In this document: piece after piece, positions 27,441-38,472 of the stretch | How the letters are laid out: each line of letters begins with the position of its first letter | Numbering within the stretch: position 1 is the stretch's first letter | Assembly (NCBI RefSeq): GCF_013267355.1 | Contig: NZ_CP053985.1 | Location: 6,014,001-6,078,000 of the forward strand | Reading direction: 5' to 3' | Source of the DNA: Achromobacter pestifer | GTDB lineage: Bacteria; Pseudomonadota; Gammaproteobacteria; Burkholderiales; Burkholderiaceae_B | Length of the DNA: 64,000 nucleotides | Notes under the pieces: model-generated | The model's input: the letters and a program-made list of their open reading frames with translations, nothing else | The model's database searches: none | Told to the model about the DNA's origin: nothing | Program-made: the position numbers and the translations under genes

Positions 27441-27950
27441 ATGACCCCCACTTTGATTGCATCGTCGGCCCACCTGGCCGGCGGCAGCGCGCCCGACCTC
27501 TCCGAAGTGGAATTCGGCCTGATGATCGCCAGCCACGCCTTCGACCGCTGGACCGTGCGCTGCATGGCGGCGGCCGGACTGCCCGACCTGACGCCCACGG
27601 ACGTGATGGTGTTCCATCACGTCTATCACCGCGAACGGCCCAAGAAGCTGGCGGACATCTGTTTCACGCTGAATGTCGAGGACACGCACATCGTCAGCTA
27701 TGCGCTCAAGAAGCTGGATCGCCTGGGCGTGGTCCAGGGCGAGCGCAGCAGCAAGGAAGTCTTCTACAGCGTGACCCCGGATGGCGCGGCCATCCTCAAG
27801 CGCTACGCCGAGATCCGCGAGCAATGCCTGACCGCGGGCCTGGACGCGCCGGGCGGGGGCGGGCTGGACTACAGCCGCCAACTGGCGCACACGCTGCGCG
27901 CGCTGTCCGGTCTGTACGACCAGGCGGCCAGGGCAGCCACCTCTCTCTAA
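27441..27950 (+). CDS. MarR-like winged-helix DNA-binding protein
   Basis: This 169-residue protein has a winged helix-turn-helix between residues about 45 and 120: LTPTDVMVFHHVYH, KKLADICFTLNVEDTHIVSYALKKLDRLGVV (split), and the wing ERSSKEVFYSVTPDG. It looks like a MarR-type regulator of the extended PF13463 group. It lies 60 nt upstream of the hydantoinase gene on the same strand, so it probably regulates it. The dense AT-rich stretch before its ATG (27361-27420) is the likely promoter/operator. Confidence 0.82.
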   Translation: MTPTLIASSAHLAGGSAPDLSEVEFGLMIASHAFDRWTVRCMAAAGLPDLTPTDVMVFHHVYHRERPKKLADICFTLNVEDTHIVSYALKKLDRLGVVQGERSSKEVFYSVTPDGAAILKRYAEIREQCLTAGLDAPGGGGLDYSRQLAHTLRALSGLYDQAARAATSL

Positions 27951-28010
27951 TTCCGTTTACCTGTCCGCGGCCGAATGCGCCGCGGCGGACTCTTGTTTTC
28001 AAGGACAGCT

Positions 28011-31000
28011 ATGAAGTGGCAATTCTGGATTGATCGTGGGGGTACCTTTACCGACATCGTGGCGCGGCGCCCCGATGGCAGCACCACCACGGCCAAGATG
28101 CTGTCGGAGAACCCCGAGCAGTATCGCGATGCGGCGGTTGCCGGCATCCGCAAGCTGCTGGGCATCGCGCCCGGCCAGCCCGTGCCCGCCGATCAGGTCG
28201 AATGCGTGAAGATGGGCACCACGGTGGCCACCAACGCCTTGCTGGAACGCAAGGGCGAGCGCACCTTGCTGGTCACGACGAAGGGTTTTCGCGACGGCCT
28301 GCGCATTGCCTACCAGAACCGTCCGCGCCTGTTCGACCGCAACGTCGTCCTGCCCGAGATGCTCTACGAATCCGTGGTGGAAGCCGATGAGCGCGTGGCT
28401 GCCGACGGCGAGGTAATCCGCGAGCTGGACCAGGAAGCGCTGCGCGCGGCCATGCAGGCCGCCTACGACAGCGGCATCCGCGCGGCCGCCATCATCTTCA
28501 TGCATGCCTGGCACGCGCCGGAGCACGAGCGCATCGCCGCCCGCATCGCGCGTGAAGTGGGCTTCCCGCAGGTGTCGGCCTCGCACGAGGTCAGTCCGCT
28601 GATCAAGTTCGTGTCGCGCGGCGACACCACGGTGGTGGACGCCTATCTGTCGCCCATCCTGATGCGCTACGTGGACCAGGTGGCCGGAGAACTGCCGGGC
28701 ATCCGTCTCATGTTCATGCAATCCAGTGGCGGCCTGACGGACGCGCACCGCTTCCGCGGCAAGGACGCCATCCTGTCGGGCCCGGCCGGCGGCATCGTCG
28801 GCATGGTGCGCACCAGCGAGATCGCGGGCTTTCCCAAGGTCATCGGCTTCGACATGGGCGGCACGTCCACCGACGTGTCGCACTATGCCGGCGAGTTCGA
28901 ACGCGAATTCGAGACCCAGGTGGCCGGCGTGCGCATGCGCGCGCCCATGATGAGCATCCACACGGTGGCGGCGGGCGGCGGTTCGATCTTGCATTTCGAC
29001 GGCGCGCGCCTGCGTGTGGGGCCGGATTCCGCCGGCGCCAATCCGGGTCCGGCCTGCTATCGCCGCGGCGGCCCGCTGGCGGTGACGGACTGCAACGTCC
29101 TGCTGGGCAAGATTCAGCCCGATTTCTTCCCCAAGGTCTTCGGCCCCGAGGCCAATGAACCCCTGGACCGCGACGCGGTCGTGGCGCGCTTTACGGCCAT
29201 GTCCGACGAAGTGCGCGCAGCCACCGGTCGCGAGATGAGTCCGGAACAGCTCGCCGAGGGCTTCCTGGAAATCGCCGTGGGCAATATGGCCGAGGCCATC
29301 AAGCGCATCTCGGTGCAGCGCGGCCATGACGTGACCGAGTACGCGCTGACCGTGTTCGGCGGCGCGGGCGGCCAGCACGCTTGCCTGGTGGCCGACGCGC
29401 TGGGCATGACGACGGTGTTCGCGCATCCGTTGGGCGGCGTGTTGTCGGCCTACGGCATGGGCCTGGCTGACCAGACCGACATGCGCCAGAAGACAGTAGA
29501 AAAGGTGCTCGACGCCGACCTGATGCAAGCGCTGAAGGTCGAGCTGGACGAGTTGACCGGCCAGGCCGTTGGCGAACTGCGCCGCCAGCACGTGGCCGAA
29601 AGCGACATCAGCGTGCAGCGTCGCCTGCACCTGAAGTATCGCGGCACGGACACCGCGTTGGAAGTGGCCTACAGGGACCTGGATCAGGCGCGCCAGGATT
29701 TCGAAACGGCCTACCGCCAGCGCTATTCCTTCCTGATGCCCAACCGCGAGCTGGTGGTGGAAACGATTTCGGTCGAAGCCACGGGCGGTGGCGAGCGCGT
29801 CAGCGAAACGCCCGCGTCGCGTGTGCGCGATGGCGCACTGGCCGCCAGCCGCATCGTCAGCATGTACAGCGGCGGCGCGTGGCGCGACACGCCCCTGTAT
29901 GTGCGCGAGGACATGGCGGGCGGCGACGTGGTGGCGGGGCCCGCCATCATTTCCGAGCCTAACCAGACCACGGTGGTCGAGGCCGGCTGGCAGGCGGAAC
30001 TGACGGCGCAGGACCACTTCGTGATCCGCCGCGTCGAAGCCCGCCCGGAACGCCGTGCCATCGGCACCCAGGCCGATCCGGTCATGCTGGAGGTGTTCAA
30101 CAACCTCTTCATGTCGATCGCCGAGCAGATGGGCTACCGGCTGCAGAACACGGCCTATTCGGTCAACATCAAGGAGCGCCTGGACTTCTCTTGCGCGATC
30201 TTCGATGCCCAGGCCCGCCTGATCGCCAACGCGCCGCACATGCCGGTGCATCTGGGCTCCATGGGCGAGTCCGTGCGCACGGTCATGAACGCCAACGCTG
30301 GCAGCATGCGGCCTGGCGACGCCTACGTGGTGAACGATCCGTACCACGGCGGCACGCACTTGCCGGACGTCACGGTCATCACCCCGGTGTTCGACCGCGA
30401 CGGCAGCGAGATCCTGTTCTATGTGGGTTCGCGCGGCCACCATGCCGATATCGGCGGCACCACGCCGGGTTCCATGCCGCCCGATTCCAAGACCGTGGAC
30501 GACGAGGGCGTGCTCTTTACCAACTTCCAGCTGGTGAAGAACGGCGAGTTCCGCGAGGCCGCCGCCCGCGGCATCCTGGGCTCCGGCCTCTGGCCGGCGC
30601 GCAACCCGGACCAGAACATCGCTGACATGCACGCGCAGATCGCCGCCAACGAGAAGGGCGTGCAGGAGCTGCTGCGCATGTGCGACCACTTCGGCCTGGA
30701 CGTGGTCCGTGCCTATATGGGGCATGTACAGGACAACGCCGAGGAAGCGGTGCGCCGCGTGATCTCGGTGCTGAAGGACGGCAGCTACGAGTATCCGCTG
30801 GACAACGGTGCGGTGATCCGCGTGGCCGTGAAGGTGGATACCGCGGCGCGCAGCGCCGTGGTGGACTTCACCGGCACGTCCAACCAGCTGGACAACAACT
30901 TCAACGCGCCGGGCGCCATCGCCGTGGCGGCGGTGTTGTATGTGTTCCGCACGCTGGTCAATGACGACATCCCGCTGAACGACGGCTGCCTCGTGCCGCT

Positions 31001-31634
31001 GTCCATCGTCCTGCCGGAAGGCTCGATGCTGCGCCCGAATCCGCCGGCCTCGGTGGTGGCGGGCAACGTGGAAACGTCCATGTGCATCGTCAACGCGTTG
31101 TACGGCGCGCTGGGCGTGCTGGCCGCAAGCCAGGGCACGATGAACAACTTCACGTTCGGCAACGCGCGTCACCAGTACTACGAGACCATCTCGGGCGGCA
31201 CGGGCGCGGGTCCGGTGCGCATCGATAAGGCCGGTCCCCATGACGAAGGTTTCGCGGGGACTTCGCTGGTGCAGGCGCACATGACCAACTCGCGGCTGAC
31301 GGATCCTGAGGTGCTGGAGTTCCGTTTCCCGGTGCGGCTGGAATCCTACGAAATCCGCAAGGGTTCGGGCGGCGCCGGCCGTTATCCGGGAGGCGAGGGC
31401 GGCGTGCGCCGCATCCGCTTCCTGGAGGACATGACCGCGGCCATCCTGTCGAACAACCGCCTGTACGCGCCGTTCGGCCTGGCGGGCGGTCAGCCCGGCG
31501 CCATGGGCCGCAACTCGATCGAACGCGCCGACGGTTCGGTTCAGGAACTGGGCCCGCAGGATAGCGCCCAGCTGCAACCGGGCGACATTTTCGTCGTCGA
31601 AACCCCCGGAGGCGGGGGCTACGGCCAGGTCTGA
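28011..31634 (+). CDS. Fused hydantoinase A/B (5-oxoprolinase family)
   Basis: This 1207-residue cytosolic enzyme family cleaves cyclic amides (5-oxoproline, hydantoins) with ATP. The N-terminal half is HyuA-like: [15 protein letters not shown] near residue 5, [14 protein letters not shown] near 280, and [10 protein letters not shown] near 260. The C-terminal half, from about residue 690, is HyuB-like: [27 protein letters not shown] (split), [31 protein letters not shown] lies 6 nt before the ATG. The A+B fusion resembles eukaryotic OPLAH. A long open frame on the opposite strand is only a GC-codon shadow. Family confident, exact substrate not. Confidence 0.93.
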   Translation: MKWQFWIDRGGTFTDIVARRPDGSTTTAKMLSENPEQYRDAAVAGIRKLLGIAPGQPVPADQVECVKMGTTVATNALLERKGERTLLVTTKGFRDGLRIAYQNRPRLFDRNVVLPEMLYESVVEADERVAADGEVIRELDQEALRAAMQAAYDSGIRAAAIIFMHAWHAPEHERIAARIAREVGFPQVSASHEVSPLIKFVSRGDTTVVDAYLSPILMRYVDQVAGELPGIRLMFMQSSGGLTDAHRFRGKDAILSGPAGGIVGMVRTSEIAGFPKVIGFDMGGTSTDVSHYAGEFEREFETQVAGVRMRAPMMSIHTVAAGGGSILHFDGARLRVGPDSAGANPGPACYRRGGPLAVTDCNVLLGKIQPDFFPKVFGPEANEPLDRDAVVARFTAMSDEVRAATGREMSPEQLAEGFLEIAVGNMAEAIKRISVQRGHDVTEYALTVFGGAGGQHACLVADALGMTTVFAHPLGGVLSAYGMGLADQTDMRQKTVEKVLDADLMQALKVELDELTGQAVGELRRQHVAESDISVQRRLHLKYRGTDTALEVAYRDLDQARQDFETAYRQRYSFLMPNRELVVETISVEATGGGERVSETPASRVRDGALAASRIVSMYSGGAWRDTPLYVREDMAGGDVVAGPAIISEPNQTTVVEAGWQAELTAQDHFVIRRVEARPERRAIGTQADPVMLEVFNNLFMSIAEQMGYRLQNTAYSVNIKERLDFSCAIFDAQARLIANAPHMPVHLGSMGESVRTVMNANAGSMRPGDAYVVNDPYHGGTHLPDVTVITPVFDRDGSEILFYVGSRGHHADIGGTTPGSMPPDSKTVDDEGVLFTNFQLVKNGEFREAAARGILGSGLWPARNPDQNIADMHAQIAANEKGVQELLRMCDHFGLDVVRAYMGHVQDNAEEAVRRVISVLKDGSYEYPLDNGAVIRVAVKVDTAARSAVVDFTGTSNQLDNNFNAPGAIAVAAVLYVFRTLVNDDIPLNDGCLVPLSIVLPEGSMLRPNPPASVVAGNVETSMCIVNALYGALGVLAASQGTMNNFTFGNARHQYYETISGGTGAGPVRIDKAGPHDEGFAGTSLVQAHMTNSRLTDPEVLEFRFPVRLESYEIRKGSGGAGRYPGGEGGVRRIRFLEDMTAAILSNNRLYAPFGLAGGQPGAMGRNSIERADGSVQELGPQDSAQLQPGDIFVVETPGGGGYGQV

Positions 31635-31650
31635 CCGACTGGTAATGAAA

Positions 31651-31682
31651 CAACGGCCGCGTCAGCAATGACGCGGCCGTTG
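31651..31682. terminator. Strong bidirectional terminator hairpin
   Basis: The perfect 14-bp stem CAACGGCCGCGTCA/TGACGCGGCCGTTG with loop GCAA is followed by TCTTT on the plus strand. It lies between the convergent hydantoinase (stop 31634) and C45 hydrolase (stop 31706) genes. Confidence 0.85.
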
Positions 31683-31705
31683 TCTTTGCAGGTATTGCAG
31701 GCTTG

Positions 31706-32740
31706 TTATTCCGTGTCCGACATCACGTCCAGCACGATGTCTGCCTTGGGCTTGCGGTCATAAACCCGCAAGGTCACTTCGCTTTCGCCTATTTCGAAGA
31801 CGGCGGTCGCCAGCGTGTTCTCGTCATCGGGATCGTCCGCCGCGGTGCGCAGTATCGGCAACTCGCCCGTGGTGTCATGCAGGGCGGCAATCAGGTCGTC
31901 GCGGCCGGAGCCCGCGGACCAGCCATCCACGATGCCTTCGATGCGGTTCTGGCGCGCGCGCGACGAGTCCGTGACGATCTGCGCCACGCCGCCCATGTCG
32001 GCATGCACCATGTGATTGGCATGGCCGTAGCGCGTGCCGATATCCTGGATGGAAACCTCACCCGGCGCGACTTCCGCGCTGAGCAGGCGCGGGTCGCCGG
32101 CGGCGCCCAGGGTATGGTGGAAGCCGCCGGAGTGCGGCAGGTCCCGCAGCTTTGCGACGGCTTCGTCCAGCGTGGCGCAATCGAGCACGGCGCGCGCCAT
32201 CAGCATGCGCGGCACGCCCGGATGCCGCTGCCGGATGCGCAGGTTGTTGATGGTCTGCACCAGCCCGGCGCGGTTGGCGCCGAAGGTATGGCCGGGCAGG
32301 GAGCCTGGATAGTAGAAACTGAGGTAGCCGGGCGCGTCTTCCAGCGCCACGTCGACCAGGTGGCAGCGCCCGTGCAGATAGGGATCGCCGTCCTCGTTGT
32401 GCGCGATCCAGCGCGTGCCGTCCGCCGATTTAAGCGCGACCGAAGTGCAGCCGTCGGTGGTGCTGTGCAGCAGGTCGCCGCGGCAATTCCACAGCAGCAC
32501 GTCCTCGATGGGCATGTGCAGCCCCTCGGCCAAGCCTTCCAGTTCTTCCCAGATGGCCGGCAGCGCGGCTTGCGCCTGCTGCGCCAGTTCGTCCAGGAAG
32601 GCGTGGCCGCGCCATGGCCGCAGCGCGTCCCAGGTGCGGCTCTGGTTCAGATAGGTGGCCATCAGGGGCCGCGCCAGCTTGCCCAGCGCGAGGCCCGTCT
32701 GACGCCGGTTTCCGGCAATGCGTACATATTTGTAGGCCAT
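31706..32740 (-). CDS. C45-family autoproteolytic acyltransferase/hydrolase
   Basis: This 344-residue Ntn-hydrolase resembles isopenicillin-N acyltransferase (peptidase C45). The proposed self-cleavage site and nucleophile is Cys98 in [11 protein letters not shown], followed by [34 protein letters not shown] (split) and a C-terminal lobe. The start at 32740 has GGAGG upstream; the frame runs further but without family similarity. Related proteins act on N-acyl amino acids or small peptides. It is divergent from a glutamine-type ABC importer, so it may release amino acids or recycle peptides. There is no signal peptide, so it acts in the cytoplasm. Confidence 0.85.
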   Translation of the reverse strand: MAYKYVRIAGNRRQTGLALGKLARPLMATYLNQSRTWDALRPWRGHAFLDELAQQAQAALPAIWEELEGLAEGLHMPIEDVLLWNCRGDLLHSTTDGCTSVALKSADGTRWIAHNEDGDPYLHGRCHLVDVALEDAPGYLSFYYPGSLPGHTFGANRAGLVQTINNLRIRQRHPGVPRMLMARAVLDCATLDEAVAKLRDLPHSGGFHHTLGAAGDPRLLSAEVAPGEVSIQDIGTRYGHANHMVHADMGGVAQIVTDSSRARQNRIEGIVDGWSAGSGRDDLIAALHDTTGELPILRTAADDPDDENTLATAVFEIGESEVTLRVYDRKPKADIVLDVMSDTE

Positions 32741-32907
32741 GGGAATCCTCCGGGTGTCATGCGGATTGTAAATTTTCCGGCCGCTGCCGGGTGGGGACGT
32801 ATGCGTTAAGATCGTCGGTAAGCTGTGCCGGAGACCCCGGCGCGGCCCAGGAATCATGCCCCTACAACAACCCCGGGGTGCCGACTGGTCCCCAAGAGGA
32901 GAGTTTC
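32741..32907. other. Divergent promoter region of C45 hydrolase and amino-acid ABC operon
   Basis: A 167-bp spacer contains promoters for both directions. An AT-rich patch (TTGTAAATTTT near 32765-32775) is the likeliest core. I see no strong operator dyad. Confidence 0.35.
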
Positions 32908-33660
32908 ATGATCAAACGCAAAGTCGCCGCCGCGCTGGTCGGCCTGTCCGTGGCCATGTTCGGCGCTGCCTCGGCCGCCCATGCCCAAGGCAAGGAATTG
33001 GTGGTGGCCACCGATACCGCTTTCGTGCCGTTCGAGTTCAAGCAGGGTAATACCTATGTGGGCTTCGACGTGGATCTCTGGGCGGCCATCGCCAAGGAAC
33101 TCAACCTCAAGTACAAGCTGCAGCCCATGGACTTCGCGGGCATCATCCCGGGCCTGCAGACCAAGAACATCGACGCGGCGCTGGCCGGCATCACGATCCG
33201 CGATGACCGCAAGAAAGTCATCGACTTCTCCGATCCCTATTACGAAAGCGGCCTGGCCATCCTGGTCGGTGAAAAGAACACGGACATCAAGGACGCCAAG
33301 TCCCTGGCCGGCAAGACCGTCGCGGTCAAGACCGGCACCGCCACGGTGGACTTCCTGAAGGCCCAGGTGCCGGACGCCAAGCTCAAGCTGTTCCCGAATA
33401 TCGACAACGCCTATCTGGAACTGGCCACGGGCCGGGTCGACGCGGCGGTGCATGACACGCCCAATGTCCAGTACTACGCCAACACCGCCGGCAAGGGCCG
33501 CGTGAAGGTGGTGGGCTCGGTCAAGAGCGGCGACTTCTACGGCATCGCCTTCCCCAAGGGCAGCGATCTGGCACCGCAGGTGAACAAGGCCCTGGCGACG
33601 CTGAAGGCCAACGGCCAGTACGACGCCATCTACACCAAGTGGTTCGGCAAGAAGCCCTGA
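32908..33660 (+). CDS. Amino-acid ABC transporter substrate-binding protein, GlnH-like
   Basis: This 250-residue periplasmic protein has a signal peptide ([23 protein letters not shown] near residue 27). The SBP_bac_3 fold shows [52 protein letters not shown] and [20 protein letters not shown] precedes the ATG. It heads a three-gene glutamine-type importer. Ligand specificity (Gln, Glu or other) cannot be read safely. Confidence 0.92.
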   Translation: MIKRKVAAALVGLSVAMFGAASAAHAQGKELVVATDTAFVPFEFKQGNTYVGFDVDLWAAIAKELNLKYKLQPMDFAGIIPGLQTKNIDAALAGITIRDDRKKVIDFSDPYYESGLAILVGEKNTDIKDAKSLAGKTVAVKTGTATVDFLKAQVPDAKLKLFPNIDNAYLELATGRVDAAVHDTPNVQYYANTAGKGRVKVVGSVKSGDFYGIAFPKGSDLAPQVNKALATLKANGQYDAIYTKWFGKKP

Positions 33661-33803
33661 GCATCCGGGTTCGCTTTGCATACCGGGACCGCCCGGCATC
33701 GGCCTGCGCCGGCTGAGGCCGGCCGCCTCGCCGCAGTCCGGCGGGCGGTCCCGCGCCGCTCACGCCGTGTTCCGGCACGGCGCCGCGCCATAGGGGGTAT
33801 ATC

Positions 33804-34460
33804 GTGGAGTTTGACTGGACTGTAATCGAAGGCGCGCTACCCAATCTGCTCGAGGGTACGCTGATGACCATCAAGATCACGTTCTGGGGCTTGTTGGGTG
33901 GTTTTTTGTTGGGCGCGCTATCCGGCGTGACGCGGGCCTACGGACACCCCGTCCTGTCGGCCATCGCGCAGGTCTATGTCGCGGTCATCCGCGGCACGCC
34001 CATCGTGGTGCAGGTGATGTTCATCTATTTCGCCTTGCCCTTGCTGGCGAACATCCGGGTGGATGCGGAATGGGCCGCGATCGTCACGCTCATCATCAAC
34101 TCCGGGGCCTATATTTCCGAGATCGTGCGCGGCGCGCTGCTGTCGGTGCACAAGGGCCTGAAGGAAGCGGGCCAGGCCATGGGGCTGCCGTTCCACAAGA
34201 TCCTCTTGCACATCATCGGGCCGGTGGCGTTCCGCCGCATGATTCCGCCGCTGGGCAATCAGTGCATCATCAGCCTGAAGGATTCCTCGCTCTTCATCGT
34301 GATCGGCGTGGCCGAACTGACCCGGCAGGGCCAGGAGATCATGGCCAGCAACTTCCGCGCCGTCGAGATCTGGTCGGCGGTCGCGATCGTTTACCTGATC
34401 CTGACCGGCCTCATGGCGCTGGGCCTGCATCTGATTGAAAGAAGGATGCGCATATTATGA
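33804..34460 (+). CDS. Amino-acid ABC transporter permease, GlnP-like
   Basis: This 218-residue inner-membrane protein has five hydrophobic segments. The HisM/GlnP coupling loop lies in SVHKGLKEAGQAMGLP near residue 115. The GTG start at 33804 has GGGGG 6 nt upstream. It overlaps the ATPase gene by ATGA at 34457-34460. The 143-nt gap to the binding-protein gene carries GC-rich hairpins, which may favour the binding protein in the expression ratio. Confidence 0.92.
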   Translation: MEFDWTVIEGALPNLLEGTLMTIKITFWGLLGGFLLGALSGVTRAYGHPVLSAIAQVYVAVIRGTPIVVQVMFIYFALPLLANIRVDAEWAAIVTLIINSGAYISEIVRGALLSVHKGLKEAGQAMGLPFHKILLHIIGPVAFRRMIPPLGNQCIISLKDSSLFIVIGVAELTRQGQEIMASNFRAVEIWSAVAIVYLILTGLMALGLHLIERRMRIL

Positions 34461-35185
34461 GCATGGTTGAATTCCACAACGTCACCAAGAACTTCGGCGA
34501 GTCCATGGTGCTCAACGGCATTTCGCTGAACATCGATGCGGGCGAGGTCGTGGTGGTGGTCGGGCCGTCGGGCTCCGGCAAGTCCACCTTTCTGCGCTGC
34601 ATCAACGTGCTGGAAACCATCAATGGCGGCGATTTGCTGGTGGACGGCCTGAGCGTGAACGGCGGGGCGGCGCAAGTACGCGAGATCCGGCGCGAAGCGG
34701 GCATGGTGTTCCAGCAGTTCAACCTGTTCCCGCAGATGACCGCGCTGGAAAACGTCATGTTCGGCCCGGTGCATACGCGCGGGCAGAGCCGCGCCGAGGC
34801 GCGCGAGCTGGCCGAAAGCCTGCTGGCCAAGGTCGGCCTGGCCGAGCGCATGAACCACTATCCCTCGGAGCTGTCGGGCGGCCAGCAGCAGCGCGTGGCG
34901 ATTGCACGGGCGCTGGCCATCAAGCCCAAGCTGATGCTGTTCGACGAACCCACGTCGGCGCTGGATCCGGAACTGCGCCATGAGGTGCTGAAGGTCATGC
35001 GCGACCTGGCCGAAGAGGGCATGACCATGGTGGTGGTCACGCATGAGATGGAGTTCGCGCGCAAGGTGGGCAGCCGGTTGATTTTCATCGACGCCGGCAA
35101 GATCGCCCATGACGGGCCGCCGGGCGAATTGCTGAGCAATCCGCCCAGCCAGCGTCTCAAGGATTTTCTGCAGCACGTGACTTGA
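34457..35185 (+). CDS. Amino-acid ABC transporter ATPase, GlnQ-like
   Basis: This 242-residue ATPase has Walker A GPSGSGKST, Q-loop VFQQFNLFPQMTA, signature LSGGQQQRVAIARAL, Walker B LMLFDEPTSALDPE and H-loop VTHEMEFARKV. These are full-length, canonical GlnQ/HisP features. It is coupled to the permease gene by a 4-nt overlap and converges on spoT. Confidence 0.95.
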   Translation: MSMVEFHNVTKNFGESMVLNGISLNIDAGEVVVVVGPSGSGKSTFLRCINVLETINGGDLLVDGLSVNGGAAQVREIRREAGMVFQQFNLFPQMTALENVMFGPVHTRGQSRAEARELAESLLAKVGLAERMNHYPSELSGGQQQRVAIARALAIKPKLMLFDEPTSALDPELRHEVLKVMRDLAEEGMTMVVVTHEMEFARKVGSRLIFIDAGKIAHDGPPGELLSNPPSQRLKDFLQHVT

Positions 35186-35232
35186 GAAGGGCAGTGCAGG
35201 GCTGGCGTTTCAGCTCTGCACTGAAGAACCAC

Positions 35233-37527
35233 TTAACCCTTCACGCGCACGATCTTCTGCACCTGCGGCACGTGGCGGATGGCGCGGATGACCTGCGCCA
35301 GGTGCTTGCGGCTGTCGACCTGTATGGTCAGGTGCAGCGACACCGTGGCGACCGCGTCGTCGTGCATGGTGACGTGCACGATGTTGGCGTCGGCCGCGGT
35401 GACCTCCGCGGCCAGCCGCCCCAGCACGCCGCGCTCGTTGCGCGTGACGATGTCCAGGCGCGTGGCCAGGTGCTTGGCGGTGTGGGCGTCCCAGCCGACG
35501 TTGATCCAGCGTTCGGGTTCGCGCAGGCGCTGGCGCATGGCCACCGGGCAATCGGCGGTATGCACCACCAGTCCGTGTCCCATGCGCATGCCGGCGATGA
35601 TGGGGTCGCCCGGCAGCGGGCCGCAGCAAGGCGCCAACTGCACGGCCTGGCCTTCATTGCCCTGGATCAGGATGGGGGCGCTACGCGCCGAGGTCAGTTC
35701 GTCCACGGCCGCGGCCGTGGTCGCCACCAGTTGATGCTCGGGCGCAAAGCGGCGCGCCACCACGGCGGCCAGGCGCTTGCCCAGGCCGATGTCGGCCAGG
35801 ATTTCCTCGCGCGAGCTGGCGCCGGTGCTGCGCGCCAGCTTCTGCCAGGCCGGGTCGTCGGTGGCGGGCAGGGGCATGCGCAGTTCCTGCAGCGCCTGGC
35901 CCAGCAGGCGTTCGCCGAAGGCCACCGACTCTTCGTACTTGACCGTGCGCAGGTAGTGGCGGATTTCGGAGCGCGCGCGCCCGGTGCGCACGTAGTTGAG
36001 CCACTGCGCGTTCGGACGGGAGGCGGGCGAGGTCACGATTTCCACCGTGTCGCCGCTGTTCATTTCGGTGCGCAGGGGCACGAATTCGCCGTTGACCTTG
36101 GCGGCCACCGCCTGGTTGCCGATGTCGGTATGGATGGCGTAGGCGAAGTCCACCGGCGTGGCGCCGCGGGGCAGCGAGATGATCTTGCCGCGCGGGGTGA
36201 ACACGTAGACCGCGTCGGGGAACAGGTCGACCTTGACGTGCTCCAGGAATTCGCCGGAATCGCCCGTCTGGCTCTGGATGTCCAGCAGCGATTGCAGCCA
36301 CTGGTGGGTGCGTTTCTGCAGGTCGTTCAGGGTCAGGTCGGCGCCCTTGTAGAGCCAGTGCGAGGCCACGCCTTCTTCCGCCACGTGATGCATGTCGCGG
36401 GTGCGGAACTGGAACTCCACGGGCGTGCCGTAGGGGCCGACCAGGGTCGTGTGCAGGGACTGGTAGCCGTTCACCTTGGGGATGGCGATGTAGTCCTTGA
36501 ACTTGCCGGGCACGGGCCGGTAGAGCTGATGCAGCGTGCCCAGCGCCAGGTAGCACTCGGGCAGGGTGTGCACGATGACGCGAAAGCCGTAGATGTCCAG
36601 GACGTCGGAGAACGACTTCTTCTGGTCGACCATCTTGCGGTAGATGCCATAAAGCGTCTTTTCGCGGCCGGTGACCTCGGCTTCGATGCCGGCGGCAGGC
36701 AGCGAGGCCCGCACCGAATCGGCGATCTTGGTGATGACTTCGCGGCGGTTGCCGCGTGCGGCCAGCACGGCCTTGTACAGCACCTGGTAGCGGTTCGGGT
36801 ACATCGCCGCGAAGCACAGGTCCTGCAGTTCGCGGAACAGCAGGTTCAGGCCCAGGCGGTGGGCGATGGGCGCGTAGATCTCCAGCGTTTCGCGCGCGAT
36901 GCGGCGGCGCTTTTCGGGATTGACCGCGTCCAGCGTGCGCATGTTGTGCAGGCGGTCGGCCAGCTTGATGAGGATGACGCGCACGTCGCGCGCCATCGCC
37001 AACAGCATCTTGCGGAAACTTTCGGCCTGCTGTTCGGCCTTGGTGGCGAAGTCCAGGCGGTCCAGCTTGGACAGGCCGTCGACCAGCTCGGCGACTTCAG
37101 GGCCGAATTTCTCGGCCAGTTCGTGCTTGGCGATGCCCTGGTCTTCCATCACGTCGTGCAGCAGGGCGGCGGACAACGCGTTGACGTCCAGCTTCCAGCC
37201 TGCGCAGATTTCCGTGACGGCGATGGGGTGAGAGATGTAGGGCGAGCCGCTGGCGCGGAACTGGCCCAGGTGCGCCTGGTCGGCGAAGCGATAGGCTTCG
37301 CGCACGCGTTCTACGTCTTTCTTGTCGAGATAGCTGCCGATGATTTCGGTCAGCGGCGCCAGCGAAGCGACCGGCGAGGCGGTCGCGTCCGCCGCTTCTT
37401 GCGCGGCGACGGACGGTGGCGTGGGGAGGGTCTTGTCTTTCTTGCCCGTGCGGCGCCCGAGACGGGAGCCGGCACGCAGTGCGGCAAGCAGACCTGATGA
37501 AGCGTACTTCAGCCCGGGAAAAGCCAT
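35233..37527 (-). CDS. spoT: Bifunctional (p)ppGpp synthetase/hydrolase SpoT (RelA/SpoT family)
   Basis: SpoT makes and degrades the stringent-response alarmone. Domains of the 764-residue protein: HD hydrolase (His100 in ISHPIAV; His124-Asp125 in LLHDVMEDQ), so hydrolysis is intact; synthetase (KSFSDVLDIYGFRVIV near 290); TGS (VYVFTPRGKIISLPRGATPVDFAY split, near 430); helical region; and a C-terminal ACT domain. A basic N-terminal extension of about 50 residues precedes the HD domain. It is downstream of rpoZ and gmk, a conserved betaproteobacterial order. Confidence 0.95.
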   Translation of the reverse strand: MAFPGLKYASSGLLAALRAGSRLGRRTGKKDKTLPTPPSVAAQEAADATASPVASLAPLTEIIGSYLDKKDVERVREAYRFADQAHLGQFRASGSPYISHPIAVTEICAGWKLDVNALSAALLHDVMEDQGIAKHELAEKFGPEVAELVDGLSKLDRLDFATKAEQQAESFRKMLLAMARDVRVILIKLADRLHNMRTLDAVNPEKRRRIARETLEIYAPIAHRLGLNLLFRELQDLCFAAMYPNRYQVLYKAVLAARGNRREVITKIADSVRASLPAAGIEAEVTGREKTLYGIYRKMVDQKKSFSDVLDIYGFRVIVHTLPECYLALGTLHQLYRPVPGKFKDYIAIPKVNGYQSLHTTLVGPYGTPVEFQFRTRDMHHVAEEGVASHWLYKGADLTLNDLQKRTHQWLQSLLDIQSQTGDSGEFLEHVKVDLFPDAVYVFTPRGKIISLPRGATPVDFAYAIHTDIGNQAVAAKVNGEFVPLRTEMNSGDTVEIVTSPASRPNAQWLNYVRTGRARSEIRHYLRTVKYEESVAFGERLLGQALQELRMPLPATDDPAWQKLARSTGASSREEILADIGLGKRLAAVVARRFAPEHQLVATTAAAVDELTSARSAPILIQGNEGQAVQLAPCCGPLPGDPIIAGMRMGHGLVVHTADCPVAMRQRLREPERWINVGWDAHTAKHLATRLDIVTRNERGVLGRLAAEVTAADANIVHVTMHDDAVATVSLHLTIQVDSRKHLAQVIRAIRHVPQVQKIVRVKG

Positions 37528-37548
37528 GCTTGCCGCCCCCGGAAACGA

Positions 37549-37752
37549 TCAGGTGGGTACTTTACGCAGCATTTCCACGCCGGTGAGGCCGCCCGCGATT
37601 TCGCGCAGGGCGGTGACCGTGGGCTTGTCTTTGCTGTCCAGGCGCGGGGCATGGCCTTGCGCCAACTCGCGGGCGCGGTAGGTCGCGGCCAGCGTGAGCT
37701 TGAAACGATTGGGGATTTGGTTCAGACAGTCTTCGACGGTAATGCGAGCCAT
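37549..37752 (-). CDS. rpoZ: RNA polymerase omega subunit
   Basis: This 67-residue protein starts [21 protein letters not shown], the diagnostic omega opening, followed by [12 protein letters not shown]. It assists assembly of beta prime and forms part of the ppGpp site 1. Its place between gmk and spoT links it to the stringent response. The length is normal for Burkholderiales. Confidence 0.97.
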   Translation of the reverse strand: MARITVEDCLNQIPNRFKLTLAATYRARELAQGHAPRLDSKDKPTVTALREIAGGLTGVEMLRKVPT

Positions 37753-37796
37753 TAGGACACCTGGTGCTGATGGAGGATAGGGAGAATGCGTTCGGC

Positions 37797-38429
37797 TCAG
37801 TGCTCGGCCGGGATGCCGAGTTGCGAGAACAACTGGCTGTGGCGGGCGGCCTGAGACGAAAAGCGCAGCCGCGCGGCGCTGACTATTTGAGTCAATTCCG
37901 ACAAGGCCACGCTAAATTCTTGATTAATAATAACATATTCGCATTCAGGCGCGTGGGCGATTTCGCCGCCCGCGGCCATCAGGCGGCGCGCGATCACCTG
38001 GGGCGCATCCTGGCCGCGCGCCTTGAGCCGGCTTTCGAGTTCATCGATGGAAGGCGGCAGCACGAACACGCCGATTGCGCCGGGGAAGCGCTGCTTCACC
38101 TGGCGCGCGCCTTGCCAGTCGATTTCCAGCAGCACGTCGCGGCCGGCGCGGGTGGCTTCGTCGATGCGGTCTCGCGGCGTGCCGTAAAAATTGCCGTGCA
38201 CTTCCGCCCATTCCAGCAGGTTGTTGCCTTCGCGCAGGAGCTTGAACTCGTCCGGGGACACGAAGCGGTATTCGCGGCCGTCTTCCTCGCCGGGGCGGGG
38301 CGCGCGGGTGGTGCAGGAAATGGAGAGCAGGATGGAGGGGTCTTGCTGGAGCAAGGCCTTGACCAGGCTGGACTTGCCGGCGCCGCTGGGCGCGACGACC
38401 ATGAAGACGTTTCCGGGATTGGCGGACAT
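37797..38429 (-). CDS. gmk: Guanylate kinase
   Basis: Gmk converts GMP to GDP. The 210-residue enzyme has the P-loop [11 protein letters not shown] at residues about 11-21, the GMP-binding region [18 protein letters not shown], and the lid [13 protein letters not shown] take ATG 38429 ([16 protein letters not shown]); the frame extends 22 codons upstream but without family similarity, and neither start has an obvious ribosome-binding site. It is the first gene of gmk-rpoZ-spoT. Confidence 0.95.
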   Translation of the reverse strand: MSANPGNVFMVVAPSGAGKSSLVKALLQQDPSILLSISCTTRAPRPGEEDGREYRFVSPDEFKLLREGNNLLEWAEVHGNFYGTPRDRIDEATRAGRDVLLEIDWQGARQVKQRFPGAIGVFVLPPSIDELESRLKARGQDAPQVIARRLMAAGGEIAHAPECEYVIINQEFSVALSELTQIVSAARLRFSSQAARHSQLFSQLGIPAEH

Positions 38430-38472
38430 GAATGTGGCAGGCGTGTGATGCTGAGACACGAAGAATAACAAA

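Noticed and set aside
27999..31577. Open reading frame of almost 1200 codons on the minus strand, antisense to the hydantoinase
   Set aside because: It has no recognisable family, is His/Arg/Gly rich, and arises from the codon bias of the plus-strand gene. The plus-strand protein has full family motifs.
37921..37945. AT-rich run looking like a promoter
   Set aside because: It lies inside the gmk coding region and encodes conserved residues (YVIINQEF).
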